A DNA stretch of 64,000 nucleotides, taken from Saururus chinensis. Taxonomy: Eukaryota > Streptophyta > Magnoliopsida > Piperales > Saururaceae. Shown in pieces: positions 23,049-32,943 of this stretch. Under the pieces are notes generated by a model. It was not told the DNA's origin. It saw only the letters and a program-made list of their open reading frames with translations, and made no database searches. Where the stretch lies: contig CP141150.1 of NCBI GenBank assembly GCA_035235625.1, forward strand, positions 3,596,001 to 3,660,000, in the 5' to 3' direction. The first letter of the stretch is position 1; each line of letters begins with the position of its first letter. A program made the position numbers and the translations under genes.

Positions 23049-23620
23049 CGTTCTCCCCAACCTCTTACAATAGTTGGAGAGAAGGGGATGGGGAAAAGCA
23101 AGGCCCTCACCCTTCTTGGTGTTGTCGCCCGCACAGACCGTGAGGTTGTGTCCTAGTAGGATGATCCCACCTCAACCTCATCCTCCCTACTGGCTCAAAG
23201 GAGATGCTAGTGGAAGGGGAAGGGCACGAGAAGTGGTGGGGGAGGAGGAAGTTTAACATTCTATGCTTAAATTTTTTTTTTCTACATTAAAATATCACAA
23301 TTATTTTGTAAAAAATATTTAAATATTATTATTAAAAAATATACTTCATCTGTCCAATATTAATAACTACATTTGGAAAATAGTGGTTTTTATTGAATGG
23401 TGAAACCCACATGTAAGAGGGGTAAATAAGCTTATGATACTCTTTTTTAAATGCCTAACCACTTAAATTGAACAAAATAGAGCTATTAATATGAAAAAAA
23501 CTTATTTGTCAAGTGGAGCTATTAATGCAAGACAAAGGGAGTATACCATTTTGGAGAGAGTAAAATATTTACCAAATAGGTATTTGGACTCATTATCATT
23601 CTGCCATGTAAGCGCCAACA
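23049..23620. repeat. duplicated segment, left copy continued (partner at 59,742-60,230)
   Basis: Matches 59,742-60,230 closely: TTCTCCCCAACCTCTTACA, GTTGGAGAGAAGGGGATGG, and GATGCTAGTGGAAGGGGAAG. It includes a GC-rich island (23,060-23,250) followed by an AT-rich part with a MITE. Both copies keep an open frame of about 60 codons over the GC island (M-E-R-R-G-W...), but many of the differences between the two translations are amino-acid changes, so I do not call it a gene. Confidence 0.7.
23342..23543. mobile_element. MITE (CTCCCTC/TTAATAGCT family)
   Basis: Inverted ends: TACTTCATCTGTCC on the left, and on the right GACAAAGGGAGTA, which reads TACTCCCTTTGTC on the other strand. The internal sequence has AATAGTGGTTTTTATTGAATGG and GTGAAACCCACATG. 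The same family is seen at 57,599-57,801 in opposite orientation, at 60,982-61,168, and in decayed form at 60,050-60,165. Confidence 0.65.
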
Positions 23621-25590
23621 TCCCAGCCTGACATAAATAGCAGAGATAAAGTGCTTTGTAGAGCTACCAAGAGTGCGCAAATCAAAGCTCAAATGAGGAA
23701 GTTATGATAGATGTAACCAGTGGTGGCAGATCCAAAATTTTTAGACAGGGTGGTAAAAAAATAACTAAGTATATAGTATTTTCTACATAAATAAGTAAAT
23801 AACTACAAAAATAAAACTATATAAGAACTTATACTTTGATGAAATAAGTAGATTAGATTAGATTCTATAACAAATATTTCTTGAACGAAAATTATATTTC
23901 TACTCCACTTTTGCTACATAAAAACCTTACTCCAACCTTTGATTGGACTAGGAAAAGTATATCCCTCGGACCCAACTTTCTCTATCCAATAAAAAATTTG
24001 AGTAGGAATTTACTATAGAGAAAATGGAGGAGAAATATCATCATTCTTTCTTTAATAAAGCATATCAATTCTATTTATTTGACAGTAGAAGCTGATCAAT
24101 TTATATTCTATAACTCATGCCTGACTAGATTGAAGAAACTTAAATTTCCTATTGAAAATTTTATTTACATATATATCATTGATAACGGTAAAAAGGTCCT
24201 TTAAGAGATGTTCATCCAAAATAAAAAAAATTCCACACAAAATAGTCAATATCATGAACAACGATGAAACTTTAGAATTTGTAAGGGAATAGCTACATGA
24301 TATCCCTGGTAAGATCTATTATGCAAGCAATAAGAGATCATGCATTGAGTGATCAAGCCACTTCTAGAAAGGCACACACACGAAAATTTGGTATATTGTA
24401 GAGTACATTAAAAAAGATAATTTAAGCAAGTATATTAATTAAAATAAAAATAAATAATACAAAAGTATGTGTATAAAAAAAATGGATGCAAGGGATCACG
24501 AACGACCAAAGACAATTGGGTCTAGTTGAGTTTTACCAAATGAGAAAGATAAAAAGGAGTTGTGTCCAAAGTCGTTAGGCGTTATTTTAAGAGTTGTCAC
24601 TGAATGATTTAAGAGTTTATTTAATGACCTAATTCAAACAATAAGGTAGTTCAAAAAAATAAAAAGATTGGGTGGTCATTTGACCATTGAAGCAGCAATG
24701 TAGATCTGCCATTAGCAACATAGATCCGCCATTAGATGTAACATAAATGAAGTTTCAGAGTATACGTAGAAAATAGTGAATTTGACCTTTGAGTATTCTC
24801 AATAGAATAAATTATCCCATGGTTTAAATTTTAGTGTAAAACTTTGAAGATAGAAACTAGACAAACACTAGACAAACACTGTGAAACGTCTTTAAGAATG
24901 TGCAAATCAGAGTTTGGATAAATGAGCTATGATTGTCTGAAGTTGGACATGACGTGCTATCGGTAACTTACCGATGTCTGTTGATATGACCTCAGACTTT
25001 CTTAATAAATATAGCATTTTCTATAAATATATTTTCTATCTGAAATTTAAGGTCTTATAATAGATAGAAATATCTTTGCCACCAAGAACGTGTTAATCAG
25101 AGTTTGTATGAGTAAGTTATAGCCGGCCGAAATTGGGACTTGAAATTGTCAATAGTTTTTGTCTTTAGCCATAGACACGTCGGTGGTTGTGGTTTCGAGC
25201 AGTTTGGTTGGTTTGCTAAAAAACTAACAAGTTTTACGGTTCTACATCAAAATTTAGTCTCATTTCTTTTATAAGTAATTTTTGATACCCTTATACTCCA
25301 TTTTTCTTGGAAAATCTTTTCAAAATAAAGAGGAATTAGATTAAAGACTCTCCAAATCATGAAAAATCAAGGGAGAGAGTAAAATTCTCCTTGAATTGGT
25401 CGGCATTGTGCATGAGGGGGGATTTCTATATCATAAAATAAGTCAAATTGCTAACCTTGTTACCATGATTTGGTTTTCAAGTGAATGCATGTGATGATTC
25501 TTGATTCTTTATTAGTAATGAAAACATACAGTATGATTTTTGATATTTTTGTCGTGAATATGTTTGATATCATGTTTATCAAACATATTA
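23621..25590. repeat. LTR-like relic split by a hAT element
   Basis: Phrases such as GTGCGCAAATCAAAGCTC, AATGAGGAAGTTATGA and, further on, GTGCAAATCAGAGTTTGGAT and GAGTAAGTTATAGCCGGCCG are typical of degenerate plant gypsy LTRs, and the unit seems partly repeated within itself. No coding, primer site or clear termini are present. The stretch is interrupted by the 1-kb element at 23,718-24,734. Confidence 0.4.
23718..24734. mobile_element. non-autonomous hAT-type element, 1,017 bp
   Basis: The left end CAGTGGTGGCAGATCC and the right end GGATC/CGCCATTA-type sequence form a short imperfect terminal inverted repeat. The 8-bp target duplication GATGTAAC is exact (23,710-23,717 and 24,735-24,742). 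Both features fit the hAT superfamily. Removing the element rejoins the flanking LTR-like sequence smoothly. No transposase frame is present. Confidence 0.7.
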
Positions 25591-25769
25591 ACAAGACTCT
25601 ATTTAATAAGGTCCTACGCAAGGGTTTTTAGAGCCATTCTACCCCTAGATAATTTTTTTTAGGAAAAGCTACACCAAAAGTCAACCAAATGAATTGATTT
25701 GAGTGGTAGCAATGAGATGCCACTACAAATAATCACTCTAATTACATTTTTTAAATATATTTTAATCTA

Positions 25770-26028
25770 ATACTCCCTCAGTACTAAAATAAGTGTCTTA
25801 TTTAAGTTTTTAAAATGAACTATAATTATTTTATTTTGACAAACGAAATAGAATAGAAAATGATATTCATACTCTATTTTCTTTACACCATAAATCTTAT
25901 GCCACCTTTGATTGGATAGAGAAGATGGGTTCTACCAGACAATATGGGAAACAATTTTCCTTATCTAATTATAAGTGGTATAAAGCCTATGAGTGTAGGA
26001 ATATCACTGTGCTTTTAGAACGGAGAGA
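25770..26028. mobile_element. nested MITEs
   Basis: The outer MITE begins CTCCCTCAGTACTAAAATAA and ends GAACGGAGAGAGTA. Inside it (about 25,862-26,006) sits a member of the GATATTCATAC...GTAGGAATATCAC family also found at 2,470. The spacer copy at 5,156-5,232 shows the outer MITE without the inner one. Confidence 0.55.
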
Positions 26029-26271
26029 GTATACTAGATCTTCTAGTAAGTAAAGCTTGTCACTATTGTTGTTTCAACTTTGAAGTTGACATTTTTTCTT
26101 TGAAGAATGCTTATGTGACATTAACTTTCACATGTGATGGACTACGTGATGCCATGCCATCATGACAACTCTATTTTAGAAAATGAGCCCCATGAATCAA
26201 ATAAATCAAGATGAAGATGTAGCTTCATTACATAGGATATAATTAGTGTCACTGTAGCATAATTTTTAATG

Positions 26272-26507
26272 AAAATTATTTTTATGACCACATTGCATGA
26301 CTAATAGACATGTGTAGGGAGAAACCTTGGGAATAGTTGGATCCGATTCCTAAGTTTTTCTTCACCATTTCCTTTGTGATGTGGGAATGAAAAATATTTT
26401 TATGACCACATTGCATAACTAATCAATATGTGGAGGGAAAAACCTTGGGAACAGTTGGATCAGATTCCTAAGTTTCTCTTCACCACTTCCTTTGTGATGT
26501 GGGAACC
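26272..26507. repeat. 118-bp direct duplication within spacer copy 4
   Basis: Two adjacent units with TTTTTATGACCACATTGCAT, ACCTTGGGAA and CCTTTGTGATGTGGGAA. Single related units occur at about 49,145-49,270 and 28,745-28,870. Confidence 0.75.
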
Positions 26508-26700
26508 TCTTATTATTAGTGACTAAATCTTGGTCATGAAAACGGGTCATGCTAGACAAGTCTAATCTTAATTGTTTATTTATGGTGGGATAGAGGGAAG
26601 GAACTAATGGTGAATTGAGAGTAAAGAAATGGAGGGAGGCTGGGAGAGAGAAAGAGACAGAGAGTGCATGATCAGATTGAAGTATGTGCTCTCAAACAGG

Positions 26701-29345
26701 GTCTTGTCCAAAGAAAGGAGATGAAATTTTCTTAACTGTGTATGAAAATAAATGCTCCAAGCAAGCAAACCAAGTGGGCGAAACACTTAAATTGTGGGAA
26801 GATTTGTAATATAAACTGACGTAAAAAATGATTTTATACTTCTCATTCCATCGATTAAATGGAAGAATGACGATTAAATGGAGAACTTTTTCATAACGTT
26901 TTTAATCAAATTGATGTTCTATGAGACTCCTTGTGTGTAGTATAGCCCTTGACAACGTAGAGTTGCCAATCAGCATGAAGATTCACACCCTGATGAGGTT
27001 ATGACAAAAATGCTTTAATATGATGATCACCATGAATATTCACATTACTATGACACATACATGCCGATATGTCCAGTATAATACATCAAACGGTTGAAGG
27101 TCACCATTTAATACAAACATAAGACTAATGAAGAACCGAAAAACTACAAAAAGCAAGTTCCAACACTCAGATGTCCATACCGCCAACTGCCTGACCCTGT
27201 CAATACAAATGCATTTCAATCCCTTATCAAATGCCATAAGTTCATTTACGAAAAAGAATAATATGCTTGGACAGTTCTGTTTTTTTGTGAAGCTTGCTAT
27301 TATATTTGGGTTGTTTGCAATTGAAGACTAACAAAATTACACGAAGAGAGAAAAAAAGGGTCAATGATACAAATACAACGGAATAGAAAAACAGTTTTAT
27401 TCAACACTGATTTAATAGCTTAATTCTAATGATATTATCTTTGTCAGACACAAAAACTAATATAAGGCTTGTTTGTTTATCTATCATATATTGAAAATGC
27501 GAGGTGGCTGTTAGATAATTTTGGAAAATGTTTTCCCAATCGAGCTCCATGACCAAAGTTTGTGATCATCGTCTATAGGGGAACCATGTTAGGACCATGT
27601 TTATATGTAGTACTCCCTCTATCTCACATTAATAGCTCTATTTAAATTTTTTAAATGAATTATTATTTATTTTAAAAAATTAAGTAGAGCTATTAATGTG
27701 AAATAGAAGGAATCTATGTTAGGCCCCTATGTACCATGTTAAATCCCTATCTACCATGATCTGATTATAAAGCCTGGTCAAGCTAAACGTCTCCATATTT
27801 TTATACAGTCAGCTAGAAGCTATCAACATGCCTTTAACTGTTCTGTCTTTTATCTACAAGGAAACAAATATTTGAGTTAATAAAACAGTTGTAACATTCA
27901 TTTATGTCAAGCTTATGAACTGCCATTGGCTCCTTGGAAAATTCCAAGAGCCACTTCACGGACACGGACAACCAAACTCTCTCTGTGGAATGTAATCCTA
28001 TTCTTTCAAAGAATGAGGCTATTTGAACCCTAGAAAACTCCTTTATTTCCCAACTAAAGTAAAAAATGTTTTTTTAGTTTTTTTTTCACTTCATTCTCCC
28101 ATATTTTCTCCTATCACTTTTCTCCTACTTCCCCCAACACATAAACCCCTACCCCCTTCTCCAAAACAACTTTTTTAACTTTAGCAACAACGACCTCTTC
28201 CCCCTCCTCCTCTTTTTCTCTTTTTTTTTCAACAAAAAAATCACTACGGCCACTAGCCTGGATGCTAGTCATGGCCTGCTTGTTGTGGCCCGGACTTGCC
28301 TAGCCTTGGCCATAGCCTGATGGTTGCGGCTACAGCCAACATCCAGCAGGTTTGGCCACAACATGTTGGATGCTAGCCATGGCTAGGCAGTTTGGCTGTG
28401 ACCTACTAGATGTTGGCCGCAACAAGATAGCCTAGTCGTGGCCACACAACAGCCAGGTTGCATGCCCACAGCTAAGGAGGGGGCGGGTAGGTAGGTGGGC
28501 AGGATGGGTAGGTTGAGGATTAAGGGGCTCAGGATCGGGCTATTAGAGGCCATGCCAGCTTTTTGCTAGCACCAGAGAAGGAGAGGTGAAGATGGGAGGT
28601 AGAATATTTTTTTAGATATGGGAGATGGGTGAGAGACTTCACTAGATAAGGTTGGGGTAAACAGGAAATGAGGAATAGAAGAATTTAATGGGGTGCAAAT
28701 AACTATGTTCTCTTTAAAAACAGATAGTTCCATGAAGAAAATTATTTTTATGCTCACCACCATGACCACAATGCATGACTAGTGGATATGTGGAGGGGAG
28801 ATCTTGGGAACTTATTGAGCTTGGTTCTTAAGTTTCTCTCTCACCAATTCCTTGGTGATGTGGCACCAAACTCCCAATTTTGGTCACCAAGCCTAAGTCA
28901 AGAAAATTGGTCATGTTAGACAAGTCTTTCTCTGAACTACATGCTGCTCTTGCTTCACAAGCACAAGAAGAGTAAAAGCTCAACAGATGGAAGCTTGGGT
29001 GCAACTGCAAATCTTAGTTTCTAGACGAACTTTGATCCCATAAATACATTCTCAATTGTAGTTTCTAGATGAAATTTTTTGGTAGGAGGGAATATATACT
29101 CCCTCTAAACCAAAATGAACTAATTTTATTTACCTTTGTTTTCGTGGGCCACTGTCAAATGGGGGTACGAGACCAAGGGGGATGCATGGAAAATCATGTG
29201 AAAATGAGATTACTACCAATTTTGATAAGTGAGACCTCACCCACTCATTAAGCCTAGTCAAAGTTTCAACCCCAAATTAATAGTTTAAATTTGATGCAAT
29301 TAAATAAATGTGTCTCACATATTAAAATAATCTCAAATTTATGAA
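26701..29345. other. gene-free region with MITE and GC-rich block
   Basis: No protein-like frame is recognised. It holds a small MITE (27,610-27,713), a pyrimidine-rich stretch (28,060-28,230), a GC-rich block (28,230-28,560) built of repeated GGCC/GCCATGGC/TAGCC words like the block at 480-950, and a diverged copy of the 118-bp unit near 28,745-28,925. Confidence 0.5.
27610..27713. mobile_element. MITE, about 104 bp
   Basis: Near-perfect foldback: TCACATTAATAGCTCTATTT on the left is answered by AGAGCTATTAATGTGA on the right. The end TACTCCCTC belongs to the CTCCCTC group of plant MITEs. Confidence 0.7.
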
Positions 29346-29547
29346 CACTACAACAAAACTGGTTTTTAGCAACACATTTATTAGCGACACTCAGCAATGC
29401 TTCGCTAAAACAAACTATTAGCGACAAACTTAGACAAGCATTGCTTATTAATAAACTATCGCTAATTAAATTTGCACACCCATCACCAAACATATTGGGA
29501 CATTTTTTATTAAACATCGCAAATAAATGGAGTGTTTGCTACGTATA
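29346..29547. repeat. left terminal and sub-terminal CACTA repeats
   Basis: CACTACAACAAAA followed by alternating TTAGCGACA / TCGCTAAAA-type motifs in both orientations, as expected for the transposase-binding sub-terminal region of CACTA elements. The region is interrupted at 29,548 by the target duplication of element A and continues at 41,342 with GCGTTGCAAATAC. Confidence 0.65.
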
Positions 29548-29552
29548 CTAAT

Positions 29553-31135
29553 TGTAATGACCCTAATTTTCTAACATGATCTTTTTATAAAGTTTATTCT
29601 TTTATAAATTCCTAAGTTTCGGTTAGAGCTCGCACACACAAATATAACAAGTCGAAAAATGCATAAATCGGAGGTCGGGAACGGAAGTTACAACCTCAGG
29701 TAGTGTGTTCTAGCGGTGGGACCCACTTTTATAGTGCATGTAAACTGGCTCATAAGTAGCCTAGTCTAATAGGGCTCGTCAATACGAGCTCAATGGTACC
29801 AAGAATGCGCGAAAGCGAATCCGGGATAGGAAGTTACGCTTTTAAAGATTAAAGAAAAAAAAAGTCTCGGCTTGCCTCGACGCCACGGCGCGCACCAAAT
29901 GCACGTGACGAGTGTGCGTTCGTCATGTGTTTGTGACAAACTTGCATTCATCACACGTTTGTGACAAACACGTGTTCATCTCACGCGGGCCTCCAAAATT
30001 GGTGGCGCACCACCGCCTTCACTACCTATAAATTCACCTCTATGTTAAATTTTTTCCACAACTCTTTCTTACCCCCTTGCACTGTTTTCACTGTCTCTGA
30101 CCTGTTTTATGTCCGATTTAACCGATCCAAGACTCATTTCCTACTAAATTAAGGATGCTCTACACATTGAGAGGGTCATTTTCTCAAGATGACCTCTCTA
30201 AAGTCAAGAAAACCCTACCCCTCTCCTAATCCTCCCCCTTCTTTTTATTATTTCTGGACCGTTTCAAACCCTTTTTAGTCTGTTCAAAAGCCGTACCCCA
30301 AAAAATCGAAGGCATTCTACCTGTTGGGAAGGTTATTCTGCCGAGTTTACCACTCGAAGACTAATATCTTAAGGAGGGTTTTTCTTTATATCCTACGAGG
30401 GGATTTTCTTATACTCTGCACGTGTTAGAGGAAGGTAGTTTTAAATTCTAATTGTATGCCGAGATTTTGACTTACTGAAGTGTTGTTAAAGGTCTTCTTA
30501 TTATATTTCGGAACGAAACTCTGTCTTTAAAAGCATCTCCTCTTTTCAAAAGATTTCTCCGAGTTTTGGGTAACTATACCCTCTGGATAATTCCTAGTTT
30601 CTCAAAACTAGGAATTATTATGATGATTTTGGATACCCCCAAATTTGGCTCTAGCATGCACAGGAACTGGGATATCATAGGAGATTCCCTTTCCTTCCGT
30701 CTCCTGTTACCCTCGTTTGGTATCGCAATATTCTATGACCGTATTTTCAGACTTTTATTATTTTTTGAATGATTTTAAAGGAAAGATGACATAATTTTTA
30801 TGCCCATGAAGCATATTTTTAGAACTTAACTTAACTTACTAAGTATGAATTTACTCACCCACCCTCAGATTCTGTAGGTGTGTCACTCGAATCTGAAGGA
30901 GCCGACGAAGAGCTTTTTTAAATTCTAGTTTTTGTACTCTTTTTGTAATTGATGTAATGTTTGTAGTGACTGATATAGAAAGGCATGTTATGCCCAATTT
31001 TGGAAATTCTTGTATAATACAAAGTGTGTTGTAATTACTCTTTTGGTACACGGTAATCCTTGGCATTAGGTATTAAATTTTATTATGTTTTTAAAAACTA
31101 TTTTCTTTTATTTGGAAAATACGAGGGGTGTTACA
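29553..31135 (+). repeat. 5' LTR of element A
   Basis: 1,583 bp, TGTAATGACCC...GGGGTGTTACA. A TATA-like CCTATAAATTC lies near 30,024. It contains an internal short duplication with GTTTGTGACAAAC that the 3' LTR lacks (about 29,925-29,970), and differs again around 30,630-30,730. Confidence 0.9.
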
Positions 31136-31137
31136 GT

Positions 31138-31150
31138 TGGTATCGGAGCC
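31138..31150 (+). other. primer-binding site of element A
   Basis: TGGTATCGGAGCC two bases after the LTR; near-complement of the 3' end of initiator methionine tRNA. Confidence 0.8.
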
Positions 31151-31268
31151 AAGGTTCTACTGTTTATCAAAAAAGTAATTAAATCAGTCAATACAAATAT
31201 TAGTATTTTATCGTATGTTTTCCTTTTTGAAATTACTTAAATGATTTTCTTATGTGAAATTTAAGTAG

Positions 31269-31733
31269 ATGTCGCTGCTCAAGCATAAGATGTATTTATT
31301 GAGTAATCTATATCATTCTACTGCTTGTAAATTGCCACTTCCGAAGAAAGGAAGTTATAGCAAGAATATGCGCTTTAAGGGTGAAATTCCCATTCAAATT
31401 TCGGACTCAAAGGATTTTGAAGTCTCTTATGTCCTTGGTTCACCTGCAAATAGTGACGTGGATGAAATAATAGTTATCCTGGATTCGCCTACTCCAGGAG
31501 AAGAGTATGAAGAAGACCCCTCTTTGGAAGAAGAAGAAGGTGAAAATCCTGACAAGGATGACCTTGAGTATAAAAGGGACTTTGACCTGAATGAACTGCC
31601 CTCACCTGAAGTCAAATGGGTGGAAGAGTAAGACGTCCAGTGTCGCCTCAAAGGGAAGGAAACCGAAAGGCATGGAATGCCCGAGCGGTGCACCTTTTGT
31701 GGGTATATGACCCATTTTTCTTTGAGTGTCTGA
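31269..31733 (+). pseudogene. acidic pre-gag ORF of element A, with zinc knuckle after a stop
   Basis: The ATG at 31,269 opens 120 codons to a TAA at 31,629. The product aligns with element B's ORF at 16,280: YHSTACKLPLPKK, IPIQISDS, EIIVILDSP, then an acidic tract rich in Glu and Asp. IIVILDSP and IQISDS resemble SUMO-interaction motifs. In the same frame beyond the stop comes CTFCGYMTH (31,689-31,715), and after a 1-base shift ECLKAK, giving C-x2-C-x4-H-x4-C spacing, a CCHC zinc knuckle distinct from the one in Gag. So the original product was probably an acidic protein with a C-terminal nucleic-acid-binding knuckle, encoded ahead of Gag. The family is not recognised. Here it is broken by one stop and one frameshift. 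Confidence 0.5.
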
Positions 31734-31956
31734 AAGCAAAAACCTTTCCTCTCTGAGAAAGTCTTAACTACTTGGAGAAAGAAGGTTTGTAAAAATCTTG
31801 AGTAAATAGTTTGAAGTATATAACAGTTTTGATGTGTACTTTGAGGTGGTTTTATTATGTTAACTTAGCTTTTGGGTGATGTAAATAAATTGCAAAGTTG
31901 TTATGTAGTAGGCTTGTTTTTATCTGAAGATCTTGATGTTATCAATCCATGTTTAG

Positions 31957-32943
31957 ATGGTGCACGTTAGTGGTAATGATGCTCAACCGGCAAGTAGCTC
32001 AACTCCACCAGATGTTACTACACCGGTCACTTGGACAACGGGGGATCCTATGACAAATTTCTTGGACTTATTAATGCAAAGAATGACTCGACACCTTCAG
32101 GCTGAATGATTACAATCGAATCATTCTACTAGTTCGGGAGAAAATATCCACGGCAAAAAGGATAATATGTTGGAGCGATTTAAGAAGCTTACACCAACGT
32201 TTATGGGGGAAGACGGCCCTGAGGCCACTGAAAAGTGGACCTTTGAGGTTGAGTAGATTTTTAAAGCAATTAAGATTCCTGAAGATCATAAGGTGACACT
32301 AGCCACTTTCTCAATGACAGGCGAAGCTGCTTTTTGGTGGCCTATAGCAGAAAGAAATTTCTTCCCAATTGGTGACCATATTAGGTGGGAAGAATTTAAA
32401 GAAGTATTATATGATAAATATTTTCCTCTGCATGTCCAAGAAAGAAAAGAAAAGGAGTTTTTAGACCTACAGCAGGAAAATTTAATGGTGGCACGGTGCA
32501 AAAATAAATTCGTACAACTACAGTGTTTCGCCCCAGACTTTTGTACGACTGAATTAAAGAAGGTGCGGAAATTTGTAAGGGGCTTAAATAATGGATTACG
32601 AAGCATAATCATTGGCCATCAACCTACCACTTTTGCCAAAGCGGTAGAACTAGCCTCAATCATGGAGCAGGACTACCAGGAGTTTGTGGTCGAACGTAAA
32701 GATCGAGGACAAAATAGTGGTTTCCGACTTGATGAAAGGAAAAGGAAGCTTACGTTTAACAATGAGAATAATCGTAAGTTTCAAAAGCCCTTAGAACCAC
32801 CTTCACAGTTAAGGAGAGAGAAGAAATTAGAAAAATATCCTCAGTGTAATAGATTCCATCCATCCAAATCGTGCTATCTTACTGAAGGAAAGTGCTTTTC
32901 TTGTGGTGAACGTGGCCATCGGATTAGGGACTATCCAAAGTGA
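31957..32943 (+). pseudogene. gag of element A
   Basis: The frame starts at ATG 31,957 and has stops at 32,107 (TGA) and 32,254 (TAG), then runs open from 32,257. It shows the retrotransposon Gag core (FSMTGEAAFWWPIAERNF near 32,311; EFKEVLYDKYFP near 32,395; KFVRGLNNGLRSII near 32,570) and a C-terminal zinc knuckle CFSCGERGHRIRDYPK (about 32,890-32,940), in which the last cysteine is tyrosine. Gag forms the virus-like particle and binds the RNA. The loss of the final knuckle cysteine and the stops make it non-functional. A TGA at 32,941 separates it from the protease region in the same frame; related elements read straight through as Gag-Pol. Confidence 0.85.

Larger units (their letters stand above)
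25590..26700. repeat. NB-LRR-cluster spacer repeat, copy 4
   Basis: Block C at 25,590-25,760, then a nested MITE pair (25,770-26,028), then block D (26,040-26,690). It shares with copy 5 (48,845 on) the same MITE-in-MITE insertion that copy 2 lacks, so copies 4 and 5 look like sister duplicates. Block D contains a local direct duplication of 118 bp (26,272-26,507). No coding is recognisable. Confidence 0.6.

Noticed and set aside
23074..23256. 60-codon frame (MERRGW...) also open in the duplicate at 59,768
   Set aside because: The two copies differ mostly by amino-acid-changing substitutions, so there is no sign of constraint; being open over 180 bp of GC-rich sequence is not surprising.
31427..31693. 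Antisense frame over the pre-gag ORF of element A
   Set aside because: It mirrors the Glu-rich coding on the plus strand as Ser-rich coding, with no counterpart kept in element B.
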